Assembly: GCA_001299455.1 (NCBI GenBank)
Contig: CYUK01000003.1
Coordinates: 124,001 to 188,000, forward strand
Origin: Clostridiales bacterium SIT11
Lineage (GTDB): Bacteria > Bacillota > Clostridia > Tissierellales > Peptoniphilaceae
Length of the DNA stretch: 64,000 nucleotides
Direction: 5' to 3'
Shown in pieces: positions 37,602 through 45,107 of the stretch. Both the position numbers and the translations under genes were made by a program. Positions within the stretch are counted from its first letter, which is position 1; every line of letters starts with the position of its first letter. The notes under the pieces were generated by a model, which had not been told where the DNA came from, did not search any database, and saw only the letters and a list, made by a program, of their open reading frames with translations.

Positions 37602-38159
37602 CTATTTTCCCTTAAAGGCATCTTCTACAAAGTCTTGGGCAAACTTCCACAAAAATGTAGAACTCTTTCTTAAAGGCTCCAATCTTTTTAAAACATCTTC
37701 CTTTTTTATTCCATGAATTTCCCAGGTGGATTTTTTCCCATAATAGTTCAAGAGCATAGGCTGGAGGCGGTCCAGGCCATTGGCAAAGAGGGCATCGTCA
37801 GTGGACATATCCTCAAACTCCCTCCAAAGGTCGTAAAAAGACCGGTCTTCCAGGAGGGCAAAGATTCTTTTGGCTGCCTTCATTTCCCGTTCTTCCTTGT
37901 CCTTATAACCTTCCTTGTCATAGGCAAAGGTGTCCCCTGCATCAATTTCCACTAGGTCGTGGACTAGGAGCATTTTGCTGACCCTTTGGGGGTCTACAGG
38001 CCGGTCTGCATACTTGGCCAAGATAAAAGCCATAAGGGCAATGTGAAAGCTATGTTCAGCGTCATTTTCCCGGCGGCTTCCATTTAAAATATAGGTCCGC
38101 CTATCCACAGATTTCATTTTGTCTACTTCTAAAATAAATTGAATTTCTTCTTCAAACAT
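37602..38159 (-). CDS. HD domain phosphohydrolase (YfbR-like)
   Basis: 185-residue HD-superfamily protein of the YfbR/HDDC2 type, which includes 5'-deoxynucleotidases. Metal-binding residues are the histidine of RRENDAEHSFH near 35, the HD pair in LLVHDLVEIDAGD (about 69-78) and a later Asp (FANGLDRL). It lies 8 bases after mtnA with GGAGGCCCT before the ATG. A nucleotide dephosphorylation role would fit a purine salvage neighbour but the substrate is unknown. Confidence 0.87.
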   Translation of the reverse strand: MFEEEIQFILEVDKMKSVDRRTYILNGSRRENDAEHSFHIALMAFILAKYADRPVDPQRVSKMLLVHDLVEIDAGDTFAYDKEGYKDKEEREMKAAKRIFALLEDRSFYDLWREFEDMSTDDALFANGLDRLQPMLLNYYGKKSTWEIHGIKKEDVLKRLEPLRKSSTFLWKFAQDFVEDAFKGK

Positions 38160-38167
38160 AGGGCCTC

Positions 38168-39220
38168 CTAAACAGCGAAGTTGTAAAAATTATCTTCATC
38201 CATCTTATATTGGTTCAGGTCATCTGGCTTAAAGGGCCCTTGGTCTGTAATAATTTCCGTGACCAAGGAGCTTGGTGTCCGGTCAAAGGCAGGATAAAAG
38301 CCCTTGACCCCTTCTAGGGTGTGCTTGATTCCGTGGGCGCTTAAACTTTCTTCTGGGTCCCGAAATTCAATTTCTACATCCTCTCCCTTTAGGTGGTTGG
38401 CATCTGGAATTCCGGTGCAATAGTAGGGAATTCCAAAGTATTTTGCACAAATGGCAATTTGTAAAGTGCCCACCTTGTTAATAATGGTCCCGTCCATACA
38501 AATGGCATCCGCTGCCGAAGTAAAAAAACTAACTCCTTGATTTTCCAGGTAAAAGGCCGCCATATTGTCTGTAATGACCGTCACATCAATCCCCATATCT
38601 CTGGCGACAGAAGCTGTAAAGCGGGCTCCTTGGAGGAAGGGTCTCGTCTCTGGACAGACCATGGTCAAGTCAATCTTTCGATTTTTTGCTTCCCGAATCA
38701 TAGTCCCTACAATGGTTTCTCCAAAGCACTGGGTCATGACCTTGGCCTCTTGAGGCATTTTGTCCACCAGATGCTTGGCCACCTTATCAATCCGTCCATA
38801 ACGGTTGTCCATGGCCTGGACTGTATAGGAGAAAATAGCATCGGCACAAGACGGGCCCAGGTTTTCTTTGGCTACCATTAAGCAGCCCTTAGTCACTTGT
38901 TCCATCCGGTCCTTGGTAGTTGGACGGGCATTGGAGATGGTTGCTGCCGCCTTTTCTAAAAGAGCCCACTGGTCTTTTCCCCTTAAGTCTCTTCCCTCAT
39001 AGGCCGCCAGGGCCATTCCCATACCTGCCGCTGTATAGGGGCCTGCACTTTGGGTGACCATATCCTGAATGGCCTGGGCCACTTCCCCATAGTGGTGGCA
39101 GGTGACAAATTCTCTTTTGATTGGATAAATCCTCCGGTCAAGGATTTTCACGGCTCCATCCTCATACCAGGCAACATTTTCATAGCGAAGCATATCGGCC
39201 AAATCATGGTCCATCCGCAT
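38168..39220 (-). CDS. Methylthioribose-1-phosphate isomerase-like protein (MtnA/eIF2B family)
   Basis: 350 residues from the ATG at 39220 (GAGGAGGGATACA before it). The family core is present: ARPTTKDRME, catalytic Cys155 in TQCFGET, ETRPFLQGAR (181-190), ITDNMAAF, and catalytic Asp228 in SAADAICMDG, then NKVGTLQIA. MtnA converts methylthioribose 1-phosphate to methylthioribulose 1-phosphate in methionine salvage. The motif versions differ from the standard THCN and GADR forms, so a 5-deoxyribose-1-phosphate or ribose-1,5-bisphosphate isomerase is possible. A nucleoside phosphorylase that would make the substrate is encoded divergently 100 bases away. No mtnK, mtnB or aldolase gene is near. 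Confidence 0.82.
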   Translation of the reverse strand: MRMDHDLADMLRYENVAWYEDGAVKILDRRIYPIKREFVTCHHYGEVAQAIQDMVTQSAGPYTAAGMGMALAAYEGRDLRGKDQWALLEKAAATISNARPTTKDRMEQVTKGCLMVAKENLGPSCADAIFSYTVQAMDNRYGRIDKVAKHLVDKMPQEAKVMTQCFGETIVGTMIREAKNRKIDLTMVCPETRPFLQGARFTASVARDMGIDVTVITDNMAAFYLENQGVSFFTSAADAICMDGTIINKVGTLQIAICAKYFGIPYYCTGIPDANHLKGEDVEIEFRDPEESLSAHGIKHTLEGVKGFYPAFDRTPSSLVTEIITDQGPFKPDDLNQYKMDEDNFYNFAV

Positions 39221-39245
39221 TGTATCCCTCCTCTTTCTTAAACCT

Positions 39246-39274
39246 ATTATACTTGATTGGGGAAGATTTTTAAA
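39246..39274 (-). promoter_or_regulatory. Promoter of the mtnA-led operon
   Basis: Minus-strand TATAAT (39246-39251) and TTTAAA (39269-39274), spacer 17, 25 bases upstream of the mtnA-like ATG. It is back to back with the mtnP promoter. Confidence 0.6.
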
Positions 39275-39293
39275 GAAATCCTGAGAATCCATG

Positions 39294-39302
39294 TGCTATA
39301 AT
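39294..39302 (+). promoter_or_regulatory. Extended -10 promoter of mtnP-like gene
   Basis: TGCTATAAT on the plus strand, 18 bases before the start codon. No TTGACA-like box at 17 bases; extended -10 promoters do not need one. Confidence 0.65.
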
Positions 39303-39320
39303 AAAAAAAGGAGGTTTGAT

Positions 39321-40061
39321 ATGTACGGATTAATTGCAGGAACAGGATTTGATCGGCTTTTCCAGGTTGAAGAAAAGAAAACTGTCTCCACCCCCTATGG
39401 ACAAGCCCTCATCTACCGCTTAAAAATCGAAGGAAAAGATATCATTTATCTTCCAAGACACGGCCTAGACCATGACTTGGCCCCTCATAAAATTAACTAC
39501 CGGGCAAATTGTTGGGCCCTTAAAGAACTTGGCGTCCACCACCTCATTAGCTTATGTGCTGTGGGAAGCTTAAAAGAAGCCTATGCCCCAGGCGACTTAG
39601 TCCTTGTGAAGGATATTATCGACTTTACAAAAAATCGGATTTCCACTTATTTTGACGGAGACCTGAATCCCCTCCGCCACTTGGATGTCTCTCAGGTCTA
39701 TAACCAAGAAATCAACCAAGTTTTAAAAGACCTTGGGAAAAGGAACAAAGTTTCCTTAAAGGAAGGAGTCTACCTGGCTACAGAAGGTCCTCGCTTTGAA
39801 ACCCCCAGTGAAGTAAAGTTTTACGCTGCCATTGGCGGAGACTTGGTGGGCATGACAGGGGCTCCAGAAGTTTTTCTGGCCAATGAACTGTCTATGACCT
39901 ACAATGCCCTGGCTTATGTGACCAATTATGGAACAGGCATTTCCCAAGAAAATGTAGAGCTTTCAGCCAGCTTCCCCCAAGTCCTTCCCTTGGTTTCTTC
40001 CCTTCTAGGAGATTTACTAAAAGAAAACCAATCTTTTCCCATTAAAACAAAATTTGTTTAG
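39321..40061 (+). CDS. MTA/MTI phosphorylase family (purine nucleoside phosphorylase type 2)
   Basis: 246-residue trimeric PNP/MTAP-family enzyme that splits a purine nucleoside with phosphate. Marks: GTGF phosphate loop (7-10), RHG (46-48), TEGPRFET (154-161) and GMTGAPE (177-183). The base-binding segment reads V-T-N202-Y-G-T; adenine-specific MTAP has Asp there (TDYD), and Asn is found in 6-oxopurine enzymes such as S-methyl-5'-thioinosine phosphorylase, so the base may be hypoxanthine or guanine. The divergent MtnA-like gene supports a methylthio-nucleoside substrate. Start ATG at 39321 has AAAGGAGGTTTGAT. Single-gene unit. Confidence 0.85.
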   Translation: MYGLIAGTGFDRLFQVEEKKTVSTPYGQALIYRLKIEGKDIIYLPRHGLDHDLAPHKINYRANCWALKELGVHHLISLCAVGSLKEAYAPGDLVLVKDIIDFTKNRISTYFDGDLNPLRHLDVSQVYNQEINQVLKDLGKRNKVSLKEGVYLATEGPRFETPSEVKFYAAIGGDLVGMTGAPEVFLANELSMTYNALAYVTNYGTGISQENVELSASFPQVLPLVSSLLGDLLKENQSFPIKTKFV

Positions 40062-40067
40062 ACAAAA

Positions 40068-40102
40068 AGAAACCCCCTCACTTGCTCGATGAGGGGATTT
40101 CT
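40068..40102. terminator. Bidirectional terminator (end of mtnP; second stop for riboswitch RNA)
   Basis: 13-base GC-rich stem (40068-40080 with 40090-40102, one mismatch). On the plus strand it ends mtnP with a weak CTCTCTATTT tail; on the minus strand it is followed by TTTCTTTTTG, a better T tract, so it should stop RNA coming from the riboswitch side. Confidence 0.75.
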
Positions 40103-40150
40103 CTCTATTTAGGGGTAATTAAATATGTTTGTAAATTCACAGTCTCTTCC

Positions 40151-40181
40151 ACTAAAATGGGAGGTAGAGCTTCATTTTAGT
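40151..40181 (-). repeat. 9-bp hairpin with anti-Shine-Dalgarno-like loop
   Basis: Perfect arms ACTAAAATG (40151-40159) and CATTTTAGT (40173-40181). Read on the minus strand the 13-nt loop is AAGCTCTACCTCC, which contains the complement of GGAGG. It lies between the two terminators downstream of the orphan riboswitch. Seen directly; a regulatory role is inference. Confidence 0.5.
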
Positions 40182-40197
40182 ACTGTAAATTTGAGCA

Positions 40198-40228
40198 ATA
40201 AAAAAATTCCTCGCTACAGTAGGAATTT
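40198..40228 (-). terminator. Terminator directly downstream of the cobalamin riboswitch
   Basis: Minus-strand stem AAATTCCT/AGGAATTT (arms 40221-40228 and 40204-40211, 9-base loop) followed by a run of seven T. It lies about 50 bases after the aptamer and is the likely expression platform. The loop bases GTAGCG can pair with CGCTAC in the aptamer core (40377-40382). Confidence 0.85.
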
Positions 40229-40277
40229 GGGTGTTACTATCTCGTTTTTTAATAGTAGCATTTCCCACCGAAAGCTT

Positions 40278-40436
40278 AACTTAATATCTATAGGTAGGTC
40301 TCCTGACTCATGATCATCTTACTCTCAACGTCTTCCCAATTTCTCAGTGACATCTGTTGATTTCATCTCAATTACAGTAGCGGGGGCTGTATTGGACTTT
40401 CACCAATTTCCCTTTTCCTAAGACAACTATTAAGTT
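40278..40436 (-). promoter_or_regulatory. Cobalamin (AdoCbl-type) riboswitch without a downstream gene
   Basis: On the minus strand all conserved parts of the B12 aptamer occur in order: GGGAAATTGGTGAAAGTCC, ACAGCCCCCGCTACTGTAA, a GTCACTG segment, GGGAAGA, and GAGTCAGGAGACCTACC. The P1 stem closes perfectly over nine bases (AACTTAATA at the 5' side, 40428-40436, with 40278-40286). A promoter precedes it and a terminator follows. The next 200 bases on this strand hold no reading frame, and beyond lies mtnP on the other strand. The element is therefore a self-contained B12-sensing RNA or the remnant of a lost gene's leader. Confidence 0.93.
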
Positions 40437-40444
40437 ATGGCTAC

Positions 40445-40473
40445 ATTATAGCATGGCTCCTCTGTTTATGCAA
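40445..40473 (-). promoter_or_regulatory. Dedicated promoter of the riboswitch RNA
   Basis: TTGCAT (40468-40473) and TATAAT (40445-40450) with a 17-base spacer and a TGC extension of the -10. It would start RNA next to the P1 stem. It lies 20 bases past the rluD stop. Confidence 0.8.
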
Positions 40474-40492
40474 GGCCCTAAAAAATTATTTT

Positions 40493-41368
40493 TTATTTTT
40501 CTAGGACCTGGTAGAAGTATTCCGGCGTTTCCCTGGTCACAGTTAGAGTCTTTCCCGTCCTAGGGTGAACAAAGGACAAGGACACAGAAGCCAGGGCCTG
40601 GGAGGTCAAGCCATAAAAGGGCTTGTGGGAATAAACCCTGTCACCCAGGATTGGATGGTCTATAAAGGCAGCATGGACCCGGATTTGATGGGTCCTTCCT
40701 GTAATAATGGATACATCTACCAGGCTTTTATTTCTTTTAAACAACCTAGGACGAAAAATACTTAGGGCTGGACGGCCACCTGCTACAACGGCCATTTTTT
40801 TCCGATCTTTCGGGCTCCGTCCTAGGGGTTCGTCGACAACCACTTCTTCTTTTAAATGACCATGGACTAGGCACTGGTAGGTTTTTTTGACCTTCCTCTC
40901 TTTAAAGGCAGCAAATAGATCCTTCATGGTTTCCTTATTTTTTGCCACTAAAAGAAGTCCCTCTGTATCCTTGTCCAGGCGGTGGACGATTCCAGGACGT
41001 AAGGGATCATCTAAGACAGGTAGGTCTGGGTATAAGTATAAAAGCCCATGAACTAGGGAGGATTCTTCCTCGCCAGCTCCAGGGTGGACCACCAACCCCT
41101 TGGGCTTATTGACTACAAGTAAATCTTCATCTTCATAGAGGATATCCAGGTGTAAATTCTGGGGAAAAATCTCATAGGGTGCAGACTTTTCCAGGGAAAT
41201 TTCATCCCCAGGAAGAAGCTGGTAGCCTGCCTTCACTTTTTTTCCATTGACTAAAATCTTTCCTTCTTCAATGGATTTTTTAATTTGGGACCGGGTCTCC
41301 TCTAAAAAATTTCTTAAATATAGGTCCAGTCTTTGGCTGACCTCTTCCTTATAGGTGTATTTTTCCAT
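40493..41368 (-). CDS. rluD: Ribosomal large subunit pseudouridine synthase, RluD family
   Basis: 291-residue RluA/RluD-family pseudouridine synthase with an N-terminal S4 domain (8-65, RLDLYLRNFLEETRSQIKKSI) and the catalytic Asp132 in HRLDKDTEG, later GRTHQIRVH. By its place after lspA it corresponds to Bacillus YlyB. The exact uridine target is not known from sequence. Start chosen at the ATG at 41368, which overlaps the lspA stop region; the frame extends to 41392 but without ribosome site. Last gene of the der operon; no terminator is seen directly after it. Confidence 0.93.
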   Translation of the reverse strand: MEKYTYKEEVSQRLDLYLRNFLEETRSQIKKSIEEGKILVNGKKVKAGYQLLPGDEISLEKSAPYEIFPQNLHLDILYEDEDLLVVNKPKGLVVHPGAGEEESSLVHGLLYLYPDLPVLDDPLRPGIVHRLDKDTEGLLLVAKNKETMKDLFAAFKERKVKKTYQCLVHGHLKEEVVVDEPLGRSPKDRKKMAVVAGGRPALSIFRPRLFKRNKSLVDVSIITGRTHQIRVHAAFIDHPILGDRVYSHKPFYGLTSQALASVSLSFVHPRTGKTLTVTRETPEYFYQVLEK

Positions 41369-41369
41369 T

Positions 41370-41819
41370 TTAAAGCTCTGTTTCACCCTCATGGAAGAGG
41401 ATATCTAGGCAAAGAAGGATGGAGCCTAGAACAATACAGGCGTCGGCCAGGTTAAAGACAGCAAAGTGGTAGTTTTTAAAGCGAAAACTAATAAAATCAA
41501 TGACATAGCCTAAACGAATCCGGTCAATAAAATTGCCTAGAGTGCCAGATAAAATTAAGACTAAGGCCCAATAGTTCCAGGAAAATTTTTCAAGCTTTGG
41601 TAGATAGTAGCAAATAACGCCCACAACAAGGGCTGTTACCAGAATAAATAAGACTTGTTTTTCCTGTAAAATACCAAAAGCGGCCCCCCTATTTTCCAAG
41701 TAGCTCAGCCTTAAAAAGTTTTCAATCAGGACTTTATCCCCATAAACTAGGGTTGTGCTGGCATAGTACTTTGTCAATTGATCAAGAATAATAAATAAAA
41801 AAATAAGTCCTAGCGTCAT
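41370..41819 (-). CDS. lspA: Lipoprotein signal peptidase LspA
   Basis: Signal peptidase II cuts prolipoproteins before the lipidated Cys. 149 residues, four membrane segments, and the two catalytic Asp in GTLGNFIDRI and FNLADACIV. The lspA-rluD pair is a standard neighbour set. The lipoprotein at 34040 and others would be its substrates. Confidence 0.96.
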   Translation of the reverse strand: MTLGLIFLFIILDQLTKYYASTTLVYGDKVLIENFLRLSYLENRGAAFGILQEKQVLFILVTALVVGVICYYLPKLEKFSWNYWALVLILSGTLGNFIDRIRLGYVIDFISFRFKNYHFAVFNLADACIVLGSILLCLDILFHEGETEL

Positions 41820-41828
41820 AGGCCTCCC

Positions 41829-42605
41829 CTATACTAGAAAACGCAGACGGACCCGAAGCCGTCCTTTTTTTGTTTCCCCTATACTTCCATCATAAATAAA
41901 GCGTCCCTTTCTCCGGACACTAATTAAGTCTCCTTCTTTTAAAAGAAGAGACCCTTTTTCTTCCACGCAAAAATTCACCTTCACCAAATCTCTTTTAATG
42001 AGTTCACTGGCCTTGGCCCGAGAGAGATGGTAGGCTTCTGCTATAACTCCATCCAAGCGGTTGGAGGAAATCGTCATGATTTGTTCTCTATAATCTGGTT
42101 CCTGGCGTTCAAGTGTCCTAGAATCCACTTCCCTTAAGTGGACCTTTTTTCTTCCAACGGCCTTTAACTCTAAAAGAATAAAGGCGGCCACTTCTTCCTT
42201 GGCCACAAGATAAAATTTTTCATCTTGAAAAAAAATATCTCCCAGCTTCTTCCGGCTCAGACCCAGGCCCAGACAAGCTCCTAAAACATCCTTATGGTTA
42301 AATTTTCCGTCCCAAGCCCCTTCTAATAGACAGAGGGCCTGGAAGTCTTCTAGGGAAAGAAAATCTGGAGCCAGGCTAAAAACTTTTCTTTCAGACCAGC
42401 TGGCCCCTGACTCAAGACGATAGTTTAAGTCCATAAATTGCCCCATGAGGGCCCGTCCTAGGTCCACTTGATGGGGATTTAAAAAGTCTGTGACTTCAAT
42501 CCGCTTTTGCCGCAAGGCTTGGCCAATCTGGTCTAAAAGCCGTCGTAGAAAAAGTTCATCTTCCAGGCGGTGAACATGGCTTAAATACTCTTCTTTTGGT
42601 CGCAA
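41829..42605 (-). CDS. ylmH: YlmH family S4-domain RNA-binding protein
   Basis: 258 residues. The N-terminal part (1-170) is the YlmH-type fold with VTDFLNPHQ, and the C-terminal S4 domain (about 183-245, SSNRLDGVIAEAYHLSRAKASELIKRDLVKVN) binds RNA. YlmH has been linked to cell division in streptococci and to rescue of stalled ribosomes in Bacillus. The start appears to be a TTG at 42605, two bases after the sepF stop, with only a weak site before it, so the exact start is unsure. Context sepF-ylmH is classical. Confidence 0.88.
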   Translation of the reverse strand: MRPKEEYLSHVHRLEDELFLRRLLDQIGQALRQKRIEVTDFLNPHQVDLGRALMGQFMDLNYRLESGASWSERKVFSLAPDFLSLEDFQALCLLEGAWDGKFNHKDVLGACLGLGLSRKKLGDIFFQDEKFYLVAKEEVAAFILLELKAVGRKKVHLREVDSRTLERQEPDYREQIMTISSNRLDGVIAEAYHLSRAKASELIKRDLVKVNFCVEEKGSLLLKEGDLISVRRKGRFIYDGSIGETKKGRLRVRLRFLV

Positions 42606-42607
42606 GA

Positions 42608-43090
42608 TTACCAGGGGAAGATGCCAGAATTTTGTAATTCTTCTTTGAGACCGTCAATCTCTACAGAAGGAGGGGCTAGAATAAAGATATCCTTATTCAC
42701 CTTTTGAATTTTTCCTTCAATGGCATAGAGGGCACCATTGACAAAGTCAAAAATTTCCCTTTTTACATCTAGATCCAATTGTTCAAAGTTTAAAACAACG
42801 GCCTTATGGGCTTTTAAGTCATCTACAATGGCTGGAGATTCATCGTAGCTGAGAGGTTCATGGACAGCAATCACTAAATTAGATGCGCTATGAAGGCTGA
42901 CGGCCCCATTTTTGCCCATAGTTCTCCGTGCCTTTAGGCTACTTTTGGGTGCATCTTTTTCTGTGGTCACAGCTGGAGTGATTTCTTCTCCTGGAGTTTC
43001 CTCTTGGTAATCTTCATAGTCTTCAAAGTCTTCATCTTCATCATAGCCAAAGCCGAAGGCCCGCATAAATTTTGAAAACATGTTGCTCAT
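42608..43090 (-). CDS. sepF: Cell division protein SepF
   Basis: SepF links FtsZ to the membrane. 160 residues: amphipathic N-terminal helix (MFSKFMRAFGFG), an acidic linker rich in Asp, Glu and Tyr (15-45), and the SepF core domain (about 70-155, VIAVHEPLSYDES, KAHKAVVLNFEQLD, VNGALYAIEGKIQKV). Sits between yggS and ylmH as in Bacillus and streptococci. Confidence 0.95.
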   Translation of the reverse strand: MSNMFSKFMRAFGFGYDEDEDFEDYEDYQEETPGEEITPAVTTEKDAPKSSLKARRTMGKNGAVSLHSASNLVIAVHEPLSYDESPAIVDDLKAHKAVVLNFEQLDLDVKREIFDFVNGALYAIEGKIQKVNKDIFILAPPSVEIDGLKEELQNSGIFPW

Positions 43091-43099
43091 AACTTCCTC

Positions 43100-43819
43100 C
43101 TAAAAATATCTTTTACTGTAGTCTCTTTGCCCGAAGAGAGAACGACCAACCCGTATAATATTGGCCCCTTCTTCAATAGCAATTTGGTAATCATTTGTCA
43201 TACCCATAGACAAATAATCCATATCTAATTCATTATACCCTTTTTTTTCAATCTTTTGTCTTAAATTTTCACATTCTTTGAAAACTTTTCGAATTAATTT
43301 TTCATCTTGGGTTTCTGGCGCCATGGTCATCAGGCCCTTAATCCGGATATTCTTAAATTCTAGGCAGTCTTCAATGAATTGTTCTAAATCTTCAACATAG
43401 AGTCCACCCTTAGTTTCTTCCTTAGAAATGTTTACTTGGACAAGACAAGGCATAATTCGGTTGTGGTCTCCTGCCCTCTTGTCAATTTCCTTGGCAAGAC
43501 TCAAGCGATCGAGGGAATGAATAAGATGTACTCGGTCAATTATATATTTTACCTTATTTCTTTGTAAAGTTCCAATCAAATGATATTCCAGCTGGTCTTT
43601 TTTGTCTTCAAATAGATCCATCTTTTTTACAAGCTCTTGGACCCTATTTTCCCCAATGGCATGTTGTCCATTATCTAAAACAGCTTGCACAACTTCAGGA
43701 CCATGGTTTTTTGTAACAGAAACCAACTTTACGTCTCGTTTGTAAGGACCTGCTTGCTTGGCCAATTCTATGTTTTCCAGCACTTGTTCAAAATTTTCTT
43801 TGTAATCCATTTTTGACAT
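43100..43819 (-). CDS. PLP homeostasis protein YggS/YlmE
   Basis: 239-residue alanine racemase-fold PLP-binding protein without racemase activity that keeps free PLP and vitamer pools balanced. PLP lysine is K37 in VSVTKNHG; GENRVQE, LIGTLQRNK, QVNISKEETKGG and SMGMTNDYQIAIEEGA are family marks. Between sepF and a HlyD-like gene in the ylm cluster. Confidence 0.94.
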   Translation of the reverse strand: MSKMDYKENFEQVLENIELAKQAGPYKRDVKLVSVTKNHGPEVVQAVLDNGQHAIGENRVQELVKKMDLFEDKKDQLEYHLIGTLQRNKVKYIIDRVHLIHSLDRLSLAKEIDKRAGDHNRIMPCLVQVNISKEETKGGLYVEDLEQFIEDCLEFKNIRIKGLMTMAPETQDEKLIRKVFKECENLRQKIEKKGYNELDMDYLSMGMTNDYQIAIEEGANIIRVGRSLFGQRDYSKRYF

Positions 43820-43827
43820 CTTCTTTC

Positions 43828-45099
43828 TTAATCCAACATCTGCTTTCGATCTACACTGGATGGGTCTAGGACCACATCATCTTCATAAGTTACCGTCTGT
43901 ACATCCTTACCTTTTATTTTAATCTTATTTTTCATGTCCCCCTTTTCTACATAAACCCAGTTGGCATTTTGTCCCAGGACATTGACAGGAACAAAGCGGA
44001 CCAAGTTATGGATATCCTGGATGTAGAGGCCCATTTGCCCATCCTGGTCTACCAGGGTCTTACTGGGAAGACTGTAGGCATCCTTTTGCTTTAAAATCAT
44101 TTCTCCTTGGCCCTTGGCCAGGGTGTAATAGTCTTCAAAGCCCTCTTTCATAGCCAGGATGACCACCCCTTCATCCTCCTTGTCCAGGTTGATTTGTTGA
44201 ACACTTGCCTTGAGAGCTGGCCCCTTGTTAATACTTAAACTTACCTCATCCCCAAGCTTCACCTGTTTTAACTGGTCATCTTGGTGGATACTCAGGGCCA
44301 CATACCAGCAAAGATTGTCAATAATCCGAAAAACTGGCTGGCCCTTTTTGATATGGACACCACTTTGCTGTCTTTTGGTGAACTTTAAATTATCTAGGTA
44401 GGATAGGGTGAACTTGTCCATATTCTCCTTTTGCACACTCAAGGACCGGCCACTGGGGAAAATATAAGAGATGACCCCTGGAAAAGTAGACACATACCTG
44501 GACCTGGTTTTTGACAAGTCTTCATTTAACCGGTCTTTTTTCCCTTCCAAATCCTCCAAGGAAAGATTTAAGTAGTTACTTAAGTCTGAAATATTGACAT
44601 TGTGGGGAGTGACCATATCCAAATGGTTGATTTCCCCTACTAGGCCTGGATAGTCTTTTTCTTGGATGGCCACTTGTATCTTTTCAATAATGGACACCAG
44701 CTCAGGTGTTTGCTGGTAGTCTTGGTCTGTAGGTTTTCTCTTATTGTTTTTATAGTCAATGGCTGCCTGGATTTTCATCAGCTGGTCTTTTTGCTTGGAA
44801 TAATCTTCCTGAAAGTTGACCGTGACAATTTCTTGCCCTACAGGAACTTTCTCCCCTTCCTTGGCTCCATAAACTAAGAGACCACTATTCTTTGCATAAA
44901 AATGGTCTTGGTTTAAGAGAATATACCCCTGCCCCTTAATGACTTTTTTGTAGTTGGTCATTTTTGGATTGGTGACCTTGAGGGGCCGGTAGCCTATGGC
45001 AACAATAGACCGGATAAAGAAAAAGACTAGGGCAAGAAGTAAAAAGAATAAAATAATGGGTCCAAGGCGAATCCTACGTTTCCTTTTTTTCTTTTGCAC
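43828..45099 (-). CDS. HlyD-like membrane protein of the ylm cluster
   Basis: 423 residues: very basic N-terminus (KKKRKRRIR), one membrane segment (about 12-33), then an extracytoplasmic part with a biotinyl-lipoyl-like half motif (KNSGLLVYGAKEGEKVPVGQEIVTV, about 66-92), a helical region (95-200), and a second beta-barrel part (from 215). This is the layout of HlyD/RND adaptor proteins. Homologues next to sepF in Clostridia have no known transporter partner and none is seen here, so it may act in the envelope rather than in export. Confidence 0.82.
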   Translation of the reverse strand: MQKKKRKRRIRLGPIILFFLLLALVFFFIRSIVAIGYRPLKVTNPKMTNYKKVIKGQGYILLNQDHFYAKNSGLLVYGAKEGEKVPVGQEIVTVNFQEDYSKQKDQLMKIQAAIDYKNNKRKPTDQDYQQTPELVSIIEKIQVAIQEKDYPGLVGEINHLDMVTPHNVNISDLSNYLNLSLEDLEGKKDRLNEDLSKTRSRYVSTFPGVISYIFPSGRSLSVQKENMDKFTLSYLDNLKFTKRQQSGVHIKKGQPVFRIIDNLCWYVALSIHQDDQLKQVKLGDEVSLSINKGPALKASVQQINLDKEDEGVVILAMKEGFEDYYTLAKGQGEMILKQKDAYSLPSKTLVDQDGQMGLYIQDIHNLVRFVPVNVLGQNANWVYVEKGDMKNKIKIKGKDVQTVTYEDDVVLDPSSVDRKQMLD

Positions 45100-45107
45100 T
45101 TTACCTC

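Noticed and set aside
40062-40277. A short peptide gene after the riboswitch (MKLYLPF, start at 40175)
   Set aside because: Seven codons, no ribosome site, and the frame lies in the hairpin.
38168-40473. Riboswitch RNA reading antisense through mtnP into mtnA (excludon model)
   Set aside because: Two terminators stand in the way on that strand (40198-40228 and 40068-40102, the second with a good T tract), and mtnA has its own promoter. Long antisense RNA seems unlikely, though not excluded.
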